Under the pieces are notes generated by a model that saw only the letters and a program-made list of their open reading frames with translations, made no database searches and was not told the DNA's origin. 32,656 nucleotides of DNA, from NCBI RefSeq assembly GCF_001949145.1, contig NW_019091417.1, positions 299,025-331,680 on the forward strand, read 5' to 3'. This DNA comes from Acanthaster planci (Eukaryota; Echinodermata; Asteroidea; Valvatida; Acanthasteridae). Position numbers and translations under genes: made by a program. This document shows, piece by piece, positions 1 through 16,072 of the stretch (within the stretch, counting starts at the first letter, position 1; each line of letters opens with the position of its first letter).

Positions 1-152
1 ATGTACGGAGTTTATAATGAAAAATTGTGTATTTCCGACATGCAGCAATCGTGGTTGTTTTGCTTCGGAATCCCCCAGACATGCATACGCCGATATGGCT
101 CCTCAGGGTTTCTTTGTTATTGGCTGACTTCATGATATCTTCCAGTTGAAAC

Positions 153-428
153 CGGGGCCCAATTTCACGGCGCTGCTTACTGCAAGTGAAAAATCGGCAC
201 TTAAGCCCTACCGTAGCAGAAAATTCTACGCTTACATACACCGAATGTATTTCATGGGTTAGGGAGGAATTTTGGCTTGTGCTCATGCGTACATCCCATA
301 ACTAAGGATTCTGTGCTTAAAGGGTTGGCGCAGAATTTTTCTGCTTGTGTGGTTAGTGCAGACATGGCAGAATGGAGATCGTAAGCGCGGAATTCTGCGG
401 TAAGCAGCGCCATGAAATTGGGCCCTGT
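153..428. mobile_element. short inverted-repeat element, GGGCCCAATTT family
   Basis: The left end GGGCCCAATTTCACGGCGC (from 155) and the right end GCGCCATGAAATTGGGCCC (to about 426) are inverted copies over about 30 bp. No coding capacity. A clear target duplication is not visible. Elements starting GGGCCCAATTTCAT are, to my recollection, frequent in echinoderm genomes. Confidence 0.6.
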
Positions 429-449
429 TCAAGTGAATTAGGCTGATAT

Positions 450-1305
450 TACCCCCAGAACTGTCGTGACTGTGGGGTCCGATGTCCGCCCCTCTCCAGC
501 AAACCCCACAGAAAACAAGCCTTTTTTGCCGTAGGCTCTACATGACGTTTAACAGGGCACGAACGGGGGTTTTATTCTTGTTGTGTACTCATACTATAAA
601 TGCTGAACCATTCCCCCAAAAGTTCTACAGATGTATGGGAGCCGACATACGCGTACCTTTGTACTGAGTACCAGGAAAAAACGGGCCAAAACCATGCTGA
701 TTTTCAAAAAAAGGTGCAAATATTTCCCAATCAGCGTCCGAGAGTCATACAGTTCAAAGATCACTGCCTGTCTGCATCCACATGCGGCCTCAACAGAAAG
801 TGTTCACTGTGCGACAACATACTCACATGCACTGGTACCCAAAGGCTGTTGCTTGTCATTCCGGCCATTTGGGCATAAATAATGAGGAGCCCTGTGATTG
901 GTCAGTGTGACCCCCAGCACACCGGAGCCAACTGCCATTTCAACCATTCAGTCCAGTCGCGGCTAAGAATCACACACATGTTCGGAATGTGGCTGCAGCC
1001 AATTTCCATGTCTTGTGTATCAGTCGCAGCTGTAGTCAACCATTTGGTCGCAGCTCGTCTTTGTAAGTATACATGAACCGTATGACTCTCGGATGCTAAT
1101 CAGGAAATGTTTGCACATTTTATTGGAAATCGGCATGTACCTTGTAAGCTACCATACATAGAACTCCTAGGGGAATAGGGAGGCATTTCTGTGGGTACAC
1201 AAGAAGAATAAAAGCCGTGTTCATGTCCTGCAGCGAAAAAGGGAAGGTTTTTCTGTGGGGTTCGTGGGAGCGGGGCGGATGTCGGATCCCACAGTTCTGG
1301 CGGTA
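450..1305. mobile_element. non-autonomous DNA transposon with ~300-bp inverted repeats and 9-bp target duplication (Mutator-like)
   Basis: The termini are TACCCCCAGAAC on the left and GTTCTGGCGGTA on the right. The inverted homology continues inward: 698-757 matches the reverse complement of about 1072-1136 (shared CCGAGAGTCATAC), and 573-590 matches the reverse complement of about 1196-1213 (TTTTATTCTT.TTGTGTA). Both ends are flanked by an exact 9-bp repeat GGCTGATAT (441-449 and 1306-1314). Long inverted repeats with a 9-bp duplication are typical of Mutator-like elements. I see no transposase in the 856 bp. Clade assignment is inference. Confidence 0.75.
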
Positions 1306-1350
1306 GGCTGATATTCTGTTTTCAAATTAGGCCTAGTCCATTTGACGTGA
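1272..1350 (+). promoter_or_regulatory. candidate PSMD14 proximal promoter elements
   Basis: A GC box (GGGGCGG, 1272-1278) and a CRE/ATF-like TGACGTGA (1343-1350) lie 66-144 bp before the PSMD14 ATG. The GC box is inside the right inverted repeat of a transposon that ends at 1305, so part of the promoter may be transposon-derived. No transcript data support the start site. Confidence 0.35.
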
Positions 1351-1415
1351 ACTTTCATGACTTTATGATCTCCAGATATTTTTAAGGAGCGATAGAAGTT
1401 GCATCCGCTGCTGAC

Positions 1416-7778
<6,363 letters not shown>

Positions 7779-7984
7779 CTTAACTAGTCACTCTCAAAGT
7801 CCAAAGCCAACAGCATAAAAGCTTGTGCTTTGGATATCTTCACAAAGGTTCATTTTGTCAAAGTATGCACGTTTCCTTTGGGTTGCAAAAGTGTTGTGCC
7901 CAAAATGGACAACAGAGTTTCACACAAAGGATAACGTTGCGTCTTTTGTCATTTTCACAGGACAAAGGATGTAACCCAGTATTA

Positions 7985-7990
7985 ATTAAA
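7985..7990 (+). terminator. candidate PSMD14 poly(A) signal ATTAAA
   Basis: ATTAAA about 210 bp after the stop codon, followed by a GT-rich stretch (GTGATTGATTGTTGG) as expected downstream of a cleavage site. No AATAAA is closer. Inferred from motif only. Confidence 0.4.
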
Positions 7991-8004
7991 CTTTAACTTT
8001 GTGA

Positions 8005-9721
8005 TTGATTGTTGGCATAATGGCAGTATGGATCCTGTGTCAAGCTGGACATTCTCTCGTTAGTTTCTTTTATGAAAGGAAATTACATGAGCCCAGTGCC
8101 ATGGCATTGCCCAACAGCAGAAAAGTTGTGCTTACTAAAGCATAAAATTCTCCAAACTGTAAGCAACATTTCATGGTAGTGTTTGGTATGGTTGTGCTAA
8201 CGGTTTCATGTGCACAGTGGTGTTCTTTGTTATGTTACCAAGTTAAGCAAATTTTTCCCTCCGAGGTAAGCGTGTCTTTTGTTACTGCTTACATGTATGG
8301 CCTCCATGAAATACACGGAGCTGCTATTAGCATAAAATCGCTTTCCAAGCAGCGCCATGAATTGGGCCCTAGAAAGAACTCGCAATGACTGGCTTTTGAC
8401 CGTGCTGAAAGTCTTCTGACTGAAGTAATCCAAGGAAAGTTTTCCTTTACCGTTGTCGGCAATTCTTAGCTGAGATACGCTCGAAAAGTTCTCCCTTGCT
8501 TGATTTCTTACTCTCCCCAAATAGATTTCAATGATCATTTACATATACTGCACAAATGTGACTCAACGATAATCAACTTGACACTGATACCAAGCAAAGT
8601 TGATAAGAAAACCTGGATAGTTTTACTTGACTCCAGTTTATCTCGGAACAAGATAAAATTCAACCCAAATGTACAGTTTAACCAGAAATGGAGTATGCAT
8701 CACATGTACAATACCTATGGAGTACCTTTTTTATAAAAAGAATTGAGTCTCTATTTATCTTTCAAAATCTGACCAGCCTATACCCCCAAACACTAGGCAC
8801 TTTTTGGCTTTTAGTCTTTTTAAAAGACCTTCAGAGTGTTCATTGTAGATGAGCATTGATTCTTTGTACAGGTCAATCAACAGCAGAAATAAAAGAAAAC
8901 AGAAAAAGCTTCAAGTCATGTCAGTACTTTGTAGTAAGATTTAGAAAGGTTTGATGTTCACCCAAGGAATCCTTCCCGTAATAGTTGTTGAGGCTCCGTC
9001 AGCTGCCTTCCAAACCACAACTTGAATGTTTCCCGTAACTGGCTCAATGAAATATAAAAAGTTGCCAATATTCCTCATCCATCAGTCAAGACACGCCTTC
9101 TCGAGGTAACCTATATATCCAGATTTCTTTTTAAAATCGTTTTGACATTTCGGACTGGCTATGTGATGCAGAGAGAATATGAAAACACCAACCTTTACAT
9201 GTGCATGTAAAAAGTATGCCAAGAAATTACATCCCAGAAACACACCTCTTCACTCATTATCCAGGGGACATTAGTTTGCTAGGATAGTTTGAAATGTGTG
9301 TATGAGACTGGCGATGACCCAAGCTGAAGACATGGCCTGCTCTTGGCAACCAGTTTAAAACTGTTGCAGCGCATTATTAACCCTGTTCCTGAATAAATCT
9401 TGATCAAATTCAAAGTTCACATCCATGTTTGACCATATTACTCCATATTTTCACTCTTAACCAAATCTATGAATGAGGAACCCTGTGGTTTCGCTAGCCC
9501 CTTCCTCTGATCTGAATGTAGATTTCCACTGAGAAGACTCGAGTTCGTGAGTTGGTAAGGTAAATAACAGAGTTATTAACTCAAAGGAAAACTCTGTGGT
9601 CAATTTTGTGGTTCAGTGTTTGCCACACAGTTTACAGAACCAATTCAATCGTTTCACTACTGTAGTGCAGTAGACATGCTAATGCATCTGAGATTTCTAT
9701 ACAGACTTTGCTTTGATGCTC
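8005..9721. other. intergenic region between convergent PSMD14 and CHID1
   Basis: No exon, RNA gene or tandem array is supported here apart from the inverted-repeat element at 8091-8371. I found no AATAAA in the minus orientation for the CHID1 3' end, so its poly(A) site is unplaced. Confidence 0.5.
8091..8371. mobile_element. second, eroded GGGCCCAATTT-type inverted-repeat element
   Basis: The right end GCGCCATGAATTGGGCCC matches the element at 153-428. The left end GAGCCCAGTGCCATGGCATTGC is a diverged inverted copy. Internal TTGTGCTTACTAAAGCATAAAATT is typical of the family. No target duplication could be made out. Confidence 0.45.
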
Positions 9722-9820
9722 CTATAGAAGGTCATAGAAATAATCCAGTCCTTGTCCTAACTCCCAAATAGATATCCCTGTGCCTAGCTCTTGGGCCAGC
9801 TGCAGACGAACTTGAATAGA
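9722..9820 (-). CDS. CHID1: CHID1 coding exon 12 (terminal)
   Basis: Residues 363-394 and [23 protein letters not shown] then [12 protein letters not shown], which is the human C-terminus. Acceptor TTTTCTAG. Confidence 0.97.
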   Translation of the reverse strand, partial: SIQVRLQLAQELGTGISIWELGQGLDYFYDLL

Positions 9821-12800
9821 CTAGAAAAGAAAGTGAAACAAAATATGTAATATTTGTTGAGCAGCTATTTCATGGCTTAAACTTTGAAAAGGTTAAAACA
9901 ACCATGGCTCACTCAAGACGGGCTCGTCTTGGCAGGTATTTTGTTGAAATTGGTTACTTTTCATTCGGTGTTGGAAATGTTGAAGAATCTGGAACAAACT
10001 ACAGAACTACTAGCAAATATAGTAACTAGTTCAAACGGCCATATGATATGAAGTTTGTCGACACTGCAGTCTATGAAACTCAAATCCATGTAGAAACTAC
10101 ACAGCCAGTTTTTGGTGTACACTATCTCATAACTTTGAGGAAAAAAGGGGTCACAGAAACTGACAATACCTTGAGTGATGGATAATAGACTTGATGAACC
10201 CAAGGCCCATCTCTGAAAGAAAATAAATGCAATCAATGGGAAAATTACACTCTACTTGCTCAACGTTTTTCCATCAAATACATGTAGCTATGATTTTTTG
10301 TACCACATAAACTTCACAAGAATGACCAAGCTGTGAACCAATGAGTCTATTGATTACATTCAGATAGGTCGACACATGAAGGGTCTCTCATTCACTTTAC
10401 CATCAGAACGTTCTTATTCCTAAAGCCTAAACCCTCTCCATGCCGCCCCCCCCCCATATTTTGAGATGCAGTACTTACTTTTTATAGTCAAAGACATGTT
10501 CTGCATGGGCCGAGTTCCACTTCAGTTTGTGTTTCTTCAGCAAGTCAAGATACCTTTGACAGCACAAACGTAATTTGAAATGCAAACAGAAATATATTTG
10601 AGAAAAATATTTGAGAATACTGAATTTTTTTGGTGCATATTACCAAGCTTTGTAAATGTCCTAACTTCGCTGATATCTATATACTGCAGTGGATACAAGG
10701 TTCAAATCCACCGATTTTTGTCGCATCATAATCAGTCTCATCCTTACCTTGGTCCAATGATAGCCTCAGCGGTCTGTGGCCCATAGTCATAACCATAAAA
10801 GTTCAGTCCTAGAAGAATCTTTGGTCTCTGGTCGGCCATGTCATCTGGTACTATTTCCTTCACACAAGATCGCACCCAATCAATGGGGGAGTTTGGTCCT
10901 GGTCTGAAAAAAAAACCAAATCAGTCATGCTTACACTTGATCTGCATCACAACGGCTTGTCAGGTGAATAAAAGCTACAATCCCTCTTTTCCATTTGATC
11001 AGAAGGAAAGAGGAAATGCTCTATGGATGGCACCTTGCCTTTCAAAACCATTTTAAATATGCTCTATGATAAACAGCCTTACACTGAGGATTAAATAACT
11101 CTTACACCGAGGATTAACTTTTACACCGAGGGTTAACTCTTACACCGAAGATTAACTCTTACACCAAGGGTTAACTCTTACACCGAGGATTAACTCTTAC
11201 ACCGAGGATTAACTCTTACACCGAGGATTAACTCTTACACCGAGGGTTAACTCTTACACCGAGGATTAACTCTTACACCGAGGGTTAAATCTTACACTGA
11301 GGGTTAACTCTTACACCAAGGGTTAACTCTTACACCGAGGATTAACTCTTACACCGAGGGTTTACTCACGTTTGTGCACTGGAGTAGTCATACGTCATCA
11401 AACTGAATCCATCGACCACTGGATGTAAGGTCCTAAAATCATTGCTTGAAAACATTGCGGTGCCGCTGTTTTTGAAGAAATTGTAGGGAAAAAAGTGAAA
11501 CATCATGAAGGCATCATTCTGTCTAGAACACAGCGCTTGGCAACAAACAATAGGCAAGTAAGTTAGTGAGGGTTAATTGGGTGTTTATGTGCCTTTGTGT
11601 GGTTTTAATACCCAGTGGCTACATGTATATGCAAGAAGGTGCAATGTCCCAGAGCTTAGCACCAGCACTTGGAAAGGTTCGTCACTGAAGCAAGAACTTA
11701 AGATCTGACTGACGACTGACGCCTGAGGAGATGACACAATGACTCAAGTACATCTATGTACTGTCCATACATTCAATGACTTACTATTTCTTTAAAACAA
11801 AGTCAAACCATCGATTTCAAGCTGCTTAGAATGATTTACCTGGCCATAAGAGGAGGAGGTATCACAAGAATAAACTTCATATCAGAGTTATGCATTGCAT
11901 CAGCTATGTCCACTATCAAGTGCTGCAATTCTCTAAAACGAAAACACAGATACGACAAATTATGCAACATTCTTAGTTCTTATTCTGACGTTAAACAAGC
12001 TTTTAAACCATAAACCATTTCCAGCTAAGATCCAACTTACGTCCTTGCCTGTCCACCTAATTGGCTCCAAACTTCAAGAACAACACCATCAAAACTATGT
12101 TTCTGAAAAAGTAAAAAAGTTAAAAAACCAATATTCTAAATTTAGCCATTAAAACCCTAACCCACCTCAATCCTCCAAAATCCAGTGATTTGGAGGATTG
12201 AGGATAAATGATGATTTGAACATTGGAGGATTTTGGAGGATTGGGGTGAATGGTGATACAAGCATGGAGGATTTCAGAGGATTGAGCATGAATGCTGATT
12301 TAAAAGCGAGAGGATTTTGGAGGATTGAGGATGAATGGTGAATGAAGTACTAAAAATCAGTCACATATACTAAAAATATAGGGGTGCATATAGTCACACA
12401 TTATACTGTGTATAAAATACTGTACATGTACATGTACCCAAGCACAGTATGTTCCATTGTTCACTGCTGCTGGTCATAAATTACACAATCCTCAACTGCA
12501 GTGTGTTAAAACAAAGGCACATCTCTGCTTTGTTTATTACAAAAGTAAAGTCGTCAGCCAACTCTGCACAAAAAAAAACAGCTTCAGCCCAGCAACCAAC
12601 CTGATGTGCCCAACCCCCCCAATAAAAACCCAAAGTAGGGCCATGAGGATTTTGGAGGATTGAGGATGAATGCAGTTTTTGAAGTTGGGCATTTGGAGGA
12701 TTTTGGAGGATTGAGGATGTACCCTAATAAAAAGGCCGGAGTAGGTTAGGGCTATGGAAGTGTAATATTCACAATACCGTTGAATCATTATCACTGACGA

Positions 12801-15800
12801 TACACAAATTACACAAATATTGAAGGACATACTCTCTGTTTACCTTATAGTATGCTACAATTGTTTTAGCTAAGGCTTGGATCTCTGTTTCCTCTTGAAA
12901 CAATGCTATGAAGTCCTGTTTGGTCCACTGGTCAAAGAGCAGTCGAGGATCTGAAGTTTAATGTGCCAGAGGAAATAGATTTTAAATAAAAGCTCACAGG
13001 CATGACAGGTAGACATGCATGCATTTTTATGCAAATTTCATTTTTGCCCAAATACAGGACAAAAACACTTACAAATTTTAACGTCACGCTTTCCTTTCTT
13101 GACACTTTTTATCCATCCTGGAGGAAAAAGTAGAACAAATTTTTTTGAAAGTGACAGAAGTCTTTGATGTAAATCAAAATGTTTAAACATTCAAGCATGT
13201 TGACAACAGTTCAATTTCAAAGATTAAAGTTAATGGAACACATGACAGGAATCTGTAGACAAACTTGTGAGTAAGTGTGATAAATTTCAGATAGGTACAT
13301 GTATGTAGCACGGCAATGTAGAAGAACAGCCCTCTTTCTGGTTAAGCAGATGGACAAACTGCCTACAGACCTTTATCAATATCTTGTCCTCCATTGACCA
13401 TGTACTCTTCATCAGATTTTCGTTTCACCTGAAGCCAGACAGGTGAAATAACTGTGAACTTTCCTCCAAAGATCTTAGCAATGTCATAGCCACGGTTATT
13501 CCACTGCAAAACAGAAACATAATGATCTTAAAACTAGACAAACTTGTCAAAGTTGTTCATAGTTGTACAATGTCTTACACAGCAATACTGCCCTATTAAT
13601 GTATCTTGGCTCTTGAGACTTTTCATCGTTATCCAGCTAACTGTAGCTATACTAGGATAATGAAGGAGTAATGTCACAGCATGGCGGAAGGACAGGCAAG
13701 GTGCATATAAGAAATAAACATGAAGAATAGAATCCATATATTTAGTCAGCTTGAAGGCTTCTGTGAACCACTTTCTGCCGGGTGAAGTTTACACAACTGG
13801 GATGTGTTGCCGGGCACTTTTTCATGACTTTCGGTTTTCAAAATTCTTCAAAAATTTGTAACTTAATTTACTGGACACTTACACATACGCAGTCATGACT
13901 GCCTAGTGACTACTCTAATCTGACAGGCAACCTCCATTGATACCTGAGTATTGCACCCAGGCCTACCGCCCAGTAAAGAGAGTCCACATTGTGCGGTGTT
14001 GTGTAATTTCCTTAGTTCCAGAAATTGACCCAGAGCATTGGTGGATGGCGGTTCAATTATCTTTACTAATGCGGCCAGATTAGCACGCAGTGGTACTGTA
14101 TCGCTCATCACTGGAGTGCTTTTGCCCCCACTGATAATCCGCAGGCGCTGAATGCCGCAAACAGTAATATACATGTACTGTTTAAAACAACGGCGGATTA
14201 CCTCTGATTTATACCAGTACTCTTACATCTCTTTAGTCCCAGCAGCTCGGTCTTTTGTTCTGAATTCAGTCTTTTGCTATAAAGCCCAGTTCTTTTGTTC
14301 CAATTTCAGCCATCCCGGCCATGCCTATACGGACCAAATCTCCACTACCGGGAACCCTGGCACCAAGTGAATAATGGATTGACTTGTATAGTTTTCACAT
14401 TAAAATTGGTCAAGTTTGAACAATTTAGGCAATATCCAAAAGTGACAACTTGTGCATAAAGTACATGTACAGTTGTCTATGATGAAATGTTTGCGGAGTA
14501 TGAATGTGGACAAACATGTTGGATGGAAACCTACAGGTGTGACATATCCTAGTACTTCTCCTTTGAATTGTCTCTCCTCAACTTTCTTGCTGCAAAAGTT
14601 TCCATTTTCACTCAGAATGTCCTTAGTTCGTGGATTCTCCTGAATTAGGCCACGCTCTTCCACAGTTTTATCAGAGAGTTTGACATCTTTCTGTAATGTT
14701 TTAAAAATGAGAAATAAAAAGGACTGATTTTAGAACAAATGGTATCGGTGAATTCACCAAGTAATCAATCAATCAATCAGTACAACCATGCAATCGCTTT
14801 ACACCATCAGTCATGTCAGCTGATCAATCCCAACAGTTACATGACATGTTATTACCCCCAGAACTGTGGTAGCACAGTGCAGCAGATGACGAACCCCACA
14901 GTTCTTGTGTGATGAATGAAATCTCCACTACTCCCCTGCTTTATAAAATCAGCCACAAGGTGAACATGGCGAATTAGAAAGAAGTTCACAAGATTACAAC
15001 CTATAGTGATAGGACTAGTATGCCTACTATGCATACTTATAGTAGAGTCCCCCAACGTGGCGCATTTTTGCATTTAGTTGACTTTTTTCACTCAGTGTTG
15101 CCAAACATGCCAAACCTCTTTTTTGAAAAACTTAAAACTCATCTGGTTAAAAAGTGGTACTATTGCCTTCATAATAGTGTTGAACCTTTGTGAACAATTT
15201 CAATGTCATGAAATTTTGTTCGAAATCCAACACTGTGGGCGTCTGGATTTTGGGCTTGAATGCGGCACACTTTTAAAAAAATCTGAAAAAATCCCACACA
15301 AACATGACAAACATTTACATGTGCTAAACCTTTGAAGTTGATAAATTCTTGTACTGTAAAGCATCATTACTTCCACTTGAATGCGCATCAACTAGTTTTT
15401 TGGAAAAATGTTTCCTATTTTAGGGACACATTTTAAAAGTGTTCATTCTGCATGTCGGAAACAAAAGGAAAATTGAAAAATGAAAGTGTGCCAGACTGCA
15501 ACGTTTATGACATCTACCCCCAGAAGTGTGGTTCAATGTCCGCTCTGCTCCCACATTCGTGGGAGCGGAGCAGACATCAAACCACACAGTTCTGGGAGCG
15601 GAGTGGAGTCGGACCCCACAGTTCTAGGGGTATATAACATAGGCCTAGGCCTTAACACCCGTGGGTGATTTTGCACAATAACATCATGAACATGGGATGG
15701 GAAAAGGGGCAATGTTTGCTCCTTTTCCTTCCCACAACGCCTTTCAATAATTGCGCAGTGAACTTGGTGAAGCCTAAACTGGGGCCTAATATTTATAATG

Positions 15801-15969
15801 GCCCATGCCTTGGCTATACTACTAAGTACTATACTGCCCCTAGCCTAACCTGGCTTTTGTTGTTTTGCTTTTTGTCTTTATGTTTGGGTGGTCCACCTGC
15901 GTTAACGATCGGGTATAAAATCACTCCAAAAAGAACGACAAAAGTTACAAATTGGAAGGAAAAATTCAT
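9722..15969 (-). CDS. CHID1: CHID1, chitinase domain-containing protein 1 / SI-CLP (gene span, 12 coding exons)
   Basis: Secreted or lysosomal glycoside hydrolase family 18-like protein; the human orthologue binds stabilin-1 and saccharides. Twelve phase-consistent exons give 394 aa (human 393): 15850-15969, 14535-14690, 13371-13503, 13073-13117, 12844-12950, 12041-12102, 11840-11932, 11370-11465, 10748-10903, 10479-10553, 10170-10212, 9722-9820. A signal peptide (1-24, ending YPIVNA) is followed by a Lys-rich linker. GH18 barrel strands are visible as GYVTP (88-92), [10 protein letters not shown] (108-117), FDGVVLEVW (191-199), FSLMTYDYS (259-267), [11 protein letters not shown] (301-311) and [16 protein letters not shown] at the end. 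In FDGVVLEVW the usual DxxDxDxE acid is Trp (W199), so a chitinase reaction is unlikely, as in the human protein. It converges with PSMD14 and diverges from the schlafen-like gene. Confidence 0.97.
10170..10212 (-). CDS. CHID1: CHID1 coding exon 11
   Basis: A 43-bp exon, residues 348-362: [15 protein letters not shown], matching human GRHVVFYPTLK. Acceptor TTTCTTTCAG, donor GTATTG, ends phase 0. Confidence 0.92.
10479..10553 (-). CDS. CHID1: CHID1 coding exon 10
   Basis: Residues 323-347 plus two bases. [20 protein letters not shown] then FDYK; human has RMVWDSQASEHFFEYK. Acceptor TGTCAAAG, donor GTAAGT. Confidence 0.93.
10748..10903 (-). CDS. CHID1: CHID1 coding exon 9
   Basis: Residues 271-322 plus two bases. 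[13 protein letters not shown] then [14 protein letters not shown] and EAIIGPR; human has [14 protein letters not shown]. Strong acceptor with nine Ts then CAG; donor GTAAGG. Confidence 0.96.
11079..11366. repeat. 19-bp minisatellite, about 15 copies, in CHID1 intron 8
   Basis: Unit TTACACCGAGGATTAACTC with GAGGA/GAGGG/CAAGGG variants; about 15 units, most exactly 19 bp apart. The last unit grades into the exon 8 donor (GTGAGTAAACCCTCGG on the minus strand), so the intron begins within the array. Confidence 0.95.
11370..11465 (-). CDS. CHID1: CHID1 coding exon 8
   Basis: Residues 239-270 plus two bases. It contains [16 protein letters not shown], the conserved GH18 M-T-Y-D strand. Acceptor AAAAACAG, donor GTGAGT. 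The donor runs directly into a 19-bp tandem array. Confidence 0.95.
11840..11932 (-). CDS. CHID1: CHID1 coding exon 7
   Basis: Residues 208-238 plus two bases of S239. [20 protein letters not shown] then [10 protein letters not shown]; human has LLALLVIPPAI. Acceptor GTTTTAG, donor GTAAAT. Confidence 0.94.
12041..12102 (-). CDS. CHID1: CHID1 coding exon 6 (degenerate GH18 signature)
   Basis: Residues 188-207 plus two bases. [20 protein letters not shown] corresponds to human QHFDGFVVEVWNQLL. Here the family's catalytic DxxDxDxE position reads D-G-V-V-L-E-V-W. Acceptor TTTTTCAG, donor GTAAGT. Confidence 0.95.
12165..12345. repeat. GGAGGATT-rich imperfect repeat in CHID1 intron 5
   Basis: Several copies of a unit close to TTTTGGAGGATTGAGGATGA, spaced about 40-50 bp. 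A 15-bp perfect inverted pair, CCTCAATCCTCCAAA (12165-12179) and TTTGGAGGATTGAGG (12189-12203), forms a hairpin at its left edge. Confidence 0.85.
12643..12719. repeat. second block of the GGAGGATT repeat
   Basis: Two more units (TTTTGGAGGATTGAGGATGA and a close copy) about 300 bp downstream of the first block, in the same CHID1 intron. The sequence between the blocks is unrelated. Confidence 0.8.
12844..12950 (-). CDS. CHID1: CHID1 coding exon 5
   Basis: Residues 152-187, [18 protein letters not shown] onward to TIVAYYK; human has VPRLLFEDWTYDDF. Acceptor CTTCAG, donor GTAAAC, ends phase 0. Confidence 0.95.
13073..13117 (-). CDS. CHID1: CHID1 coding exon 4
   Basis: A 45-bp exon, residues 137-151 plus one base of Y152: [15 protein letters not shown]. 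Acceptor TTTTTCCTCCAG, donor GTAAGT, phase 1 to phase 1. Confidence 0.92.
13371..13503 (-). CDS. CHID1: CHID1 coding exon 3
   Basis: Residues 93-136 plus one base. [20 protein letters not shown] then PVWLQVKRK; aligns with human WNSHGYDVTKVFGSKFTQIS. Donor GTCTGT, phase 1. Confidence 0.95.
14535..14690 (-). CDS. CHID1: CHID1 coding exon 2
   Basis: Residues 41-92, from [14 protein letters not shown] to GEVLGYVTP. Acceptor ACATTACAG, donor GTAGGT, phase 0 at both ends. GYVTP is the first barrel strand; a Cys (FCSKK) matches the human YCSAK. Confidence 0.92.
14853..14912. repeat. short fragment of the TACCCCCAGAAC inverted-repeat family
   Basis: TACCCCCAGAACTGTGG at 14853 and CCCCACAGTTCTTGTG about 45 bp later face each other, like the ends of the 450-1305 element. 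The right terminus is eroded and no target duplication is visible. It lies in CHID1 intron 1. Confidence 0.5.
15515..15632. mobile_element. 118-bp miniature of the TACCCCCAGAAC family
   Basis: The termini TACCCCCAGAAGTGTGG and CCCACAGTTCTAGGGGTA are inverted repeats like those of the 450-1305 element. The flanks TATGACATC and TATAACATA match at 7 of 9 positions, as an old 9-bp target duplication would. The centre has a hairpin, GTCCGCTCTGCTCCCAC, ATTC, then GTGGGAGCGGAGCAGAC. It lies in CHID1 intron 1. Confidence 0.65.
15850..15969 (-). CDS. CHID1: CHID1 coding exon 1 (signal peptide)
   Basis: Residues 1-40. The start [20 protein letters not shown] is a hydrophobic signal core with a likely cut after VNA (24), followed by a Lys/Asn-rich segment [12 protein letters not shown] like the human AKKAAS stretch. 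Donor GTTAGG, phase 0, joins exon 2 in frame. Chosen because it is the only minus-strand signal-peptide exon upstream with a matching phase. Confidence 0.85.
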
Positions 15970-16042
15970 TTTGAATTTCAGAAATCCCCCCTCAAAAGAA
16001 ACATCTCCCTAAGTTGACCACACGTATCTCTGTTCCGTGGGC

Positions 16043-16072
16043 GCAGCCATATTGACAATTAGGCCCCGCCCC
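16043..16072 (-). promoter_or_regulatory. candidate CHID1 core promoter (YY1-like and GC box)
   Basis: On the minus strand, AATATGGCTGC (16043-16053) matches the YY1 consensus AANATGGCNGC and a GC box GGGGCGGGG (16064-16072) lies just upstream, 75-100 bp before the CHID1 ATG. The orientation and spacing fit a TATA-less start. Inferred from motifs only. Confidence 0.45.

Noticed and set aside
600-882. overlapping small plus-strand frames at 600-882
   Set aside because: They lie inside the inverted-repeat transposon, differ in frame and match no transposase motif.
10690-10710. tRNA-like B box GGTTCAAATCC in CHID1 intron 9
   Set aside because: The flanks do not pair as a T-stem and there is no A box or acceptor stem, so it is a chance match.
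15665-16012. 115-codon plus-strand frame with a hydrophobic segment
   Set aside because: It is the antisense shadow of the CHID1 signal-peptide exon, which is phase-consistent with the rest of CHID1.
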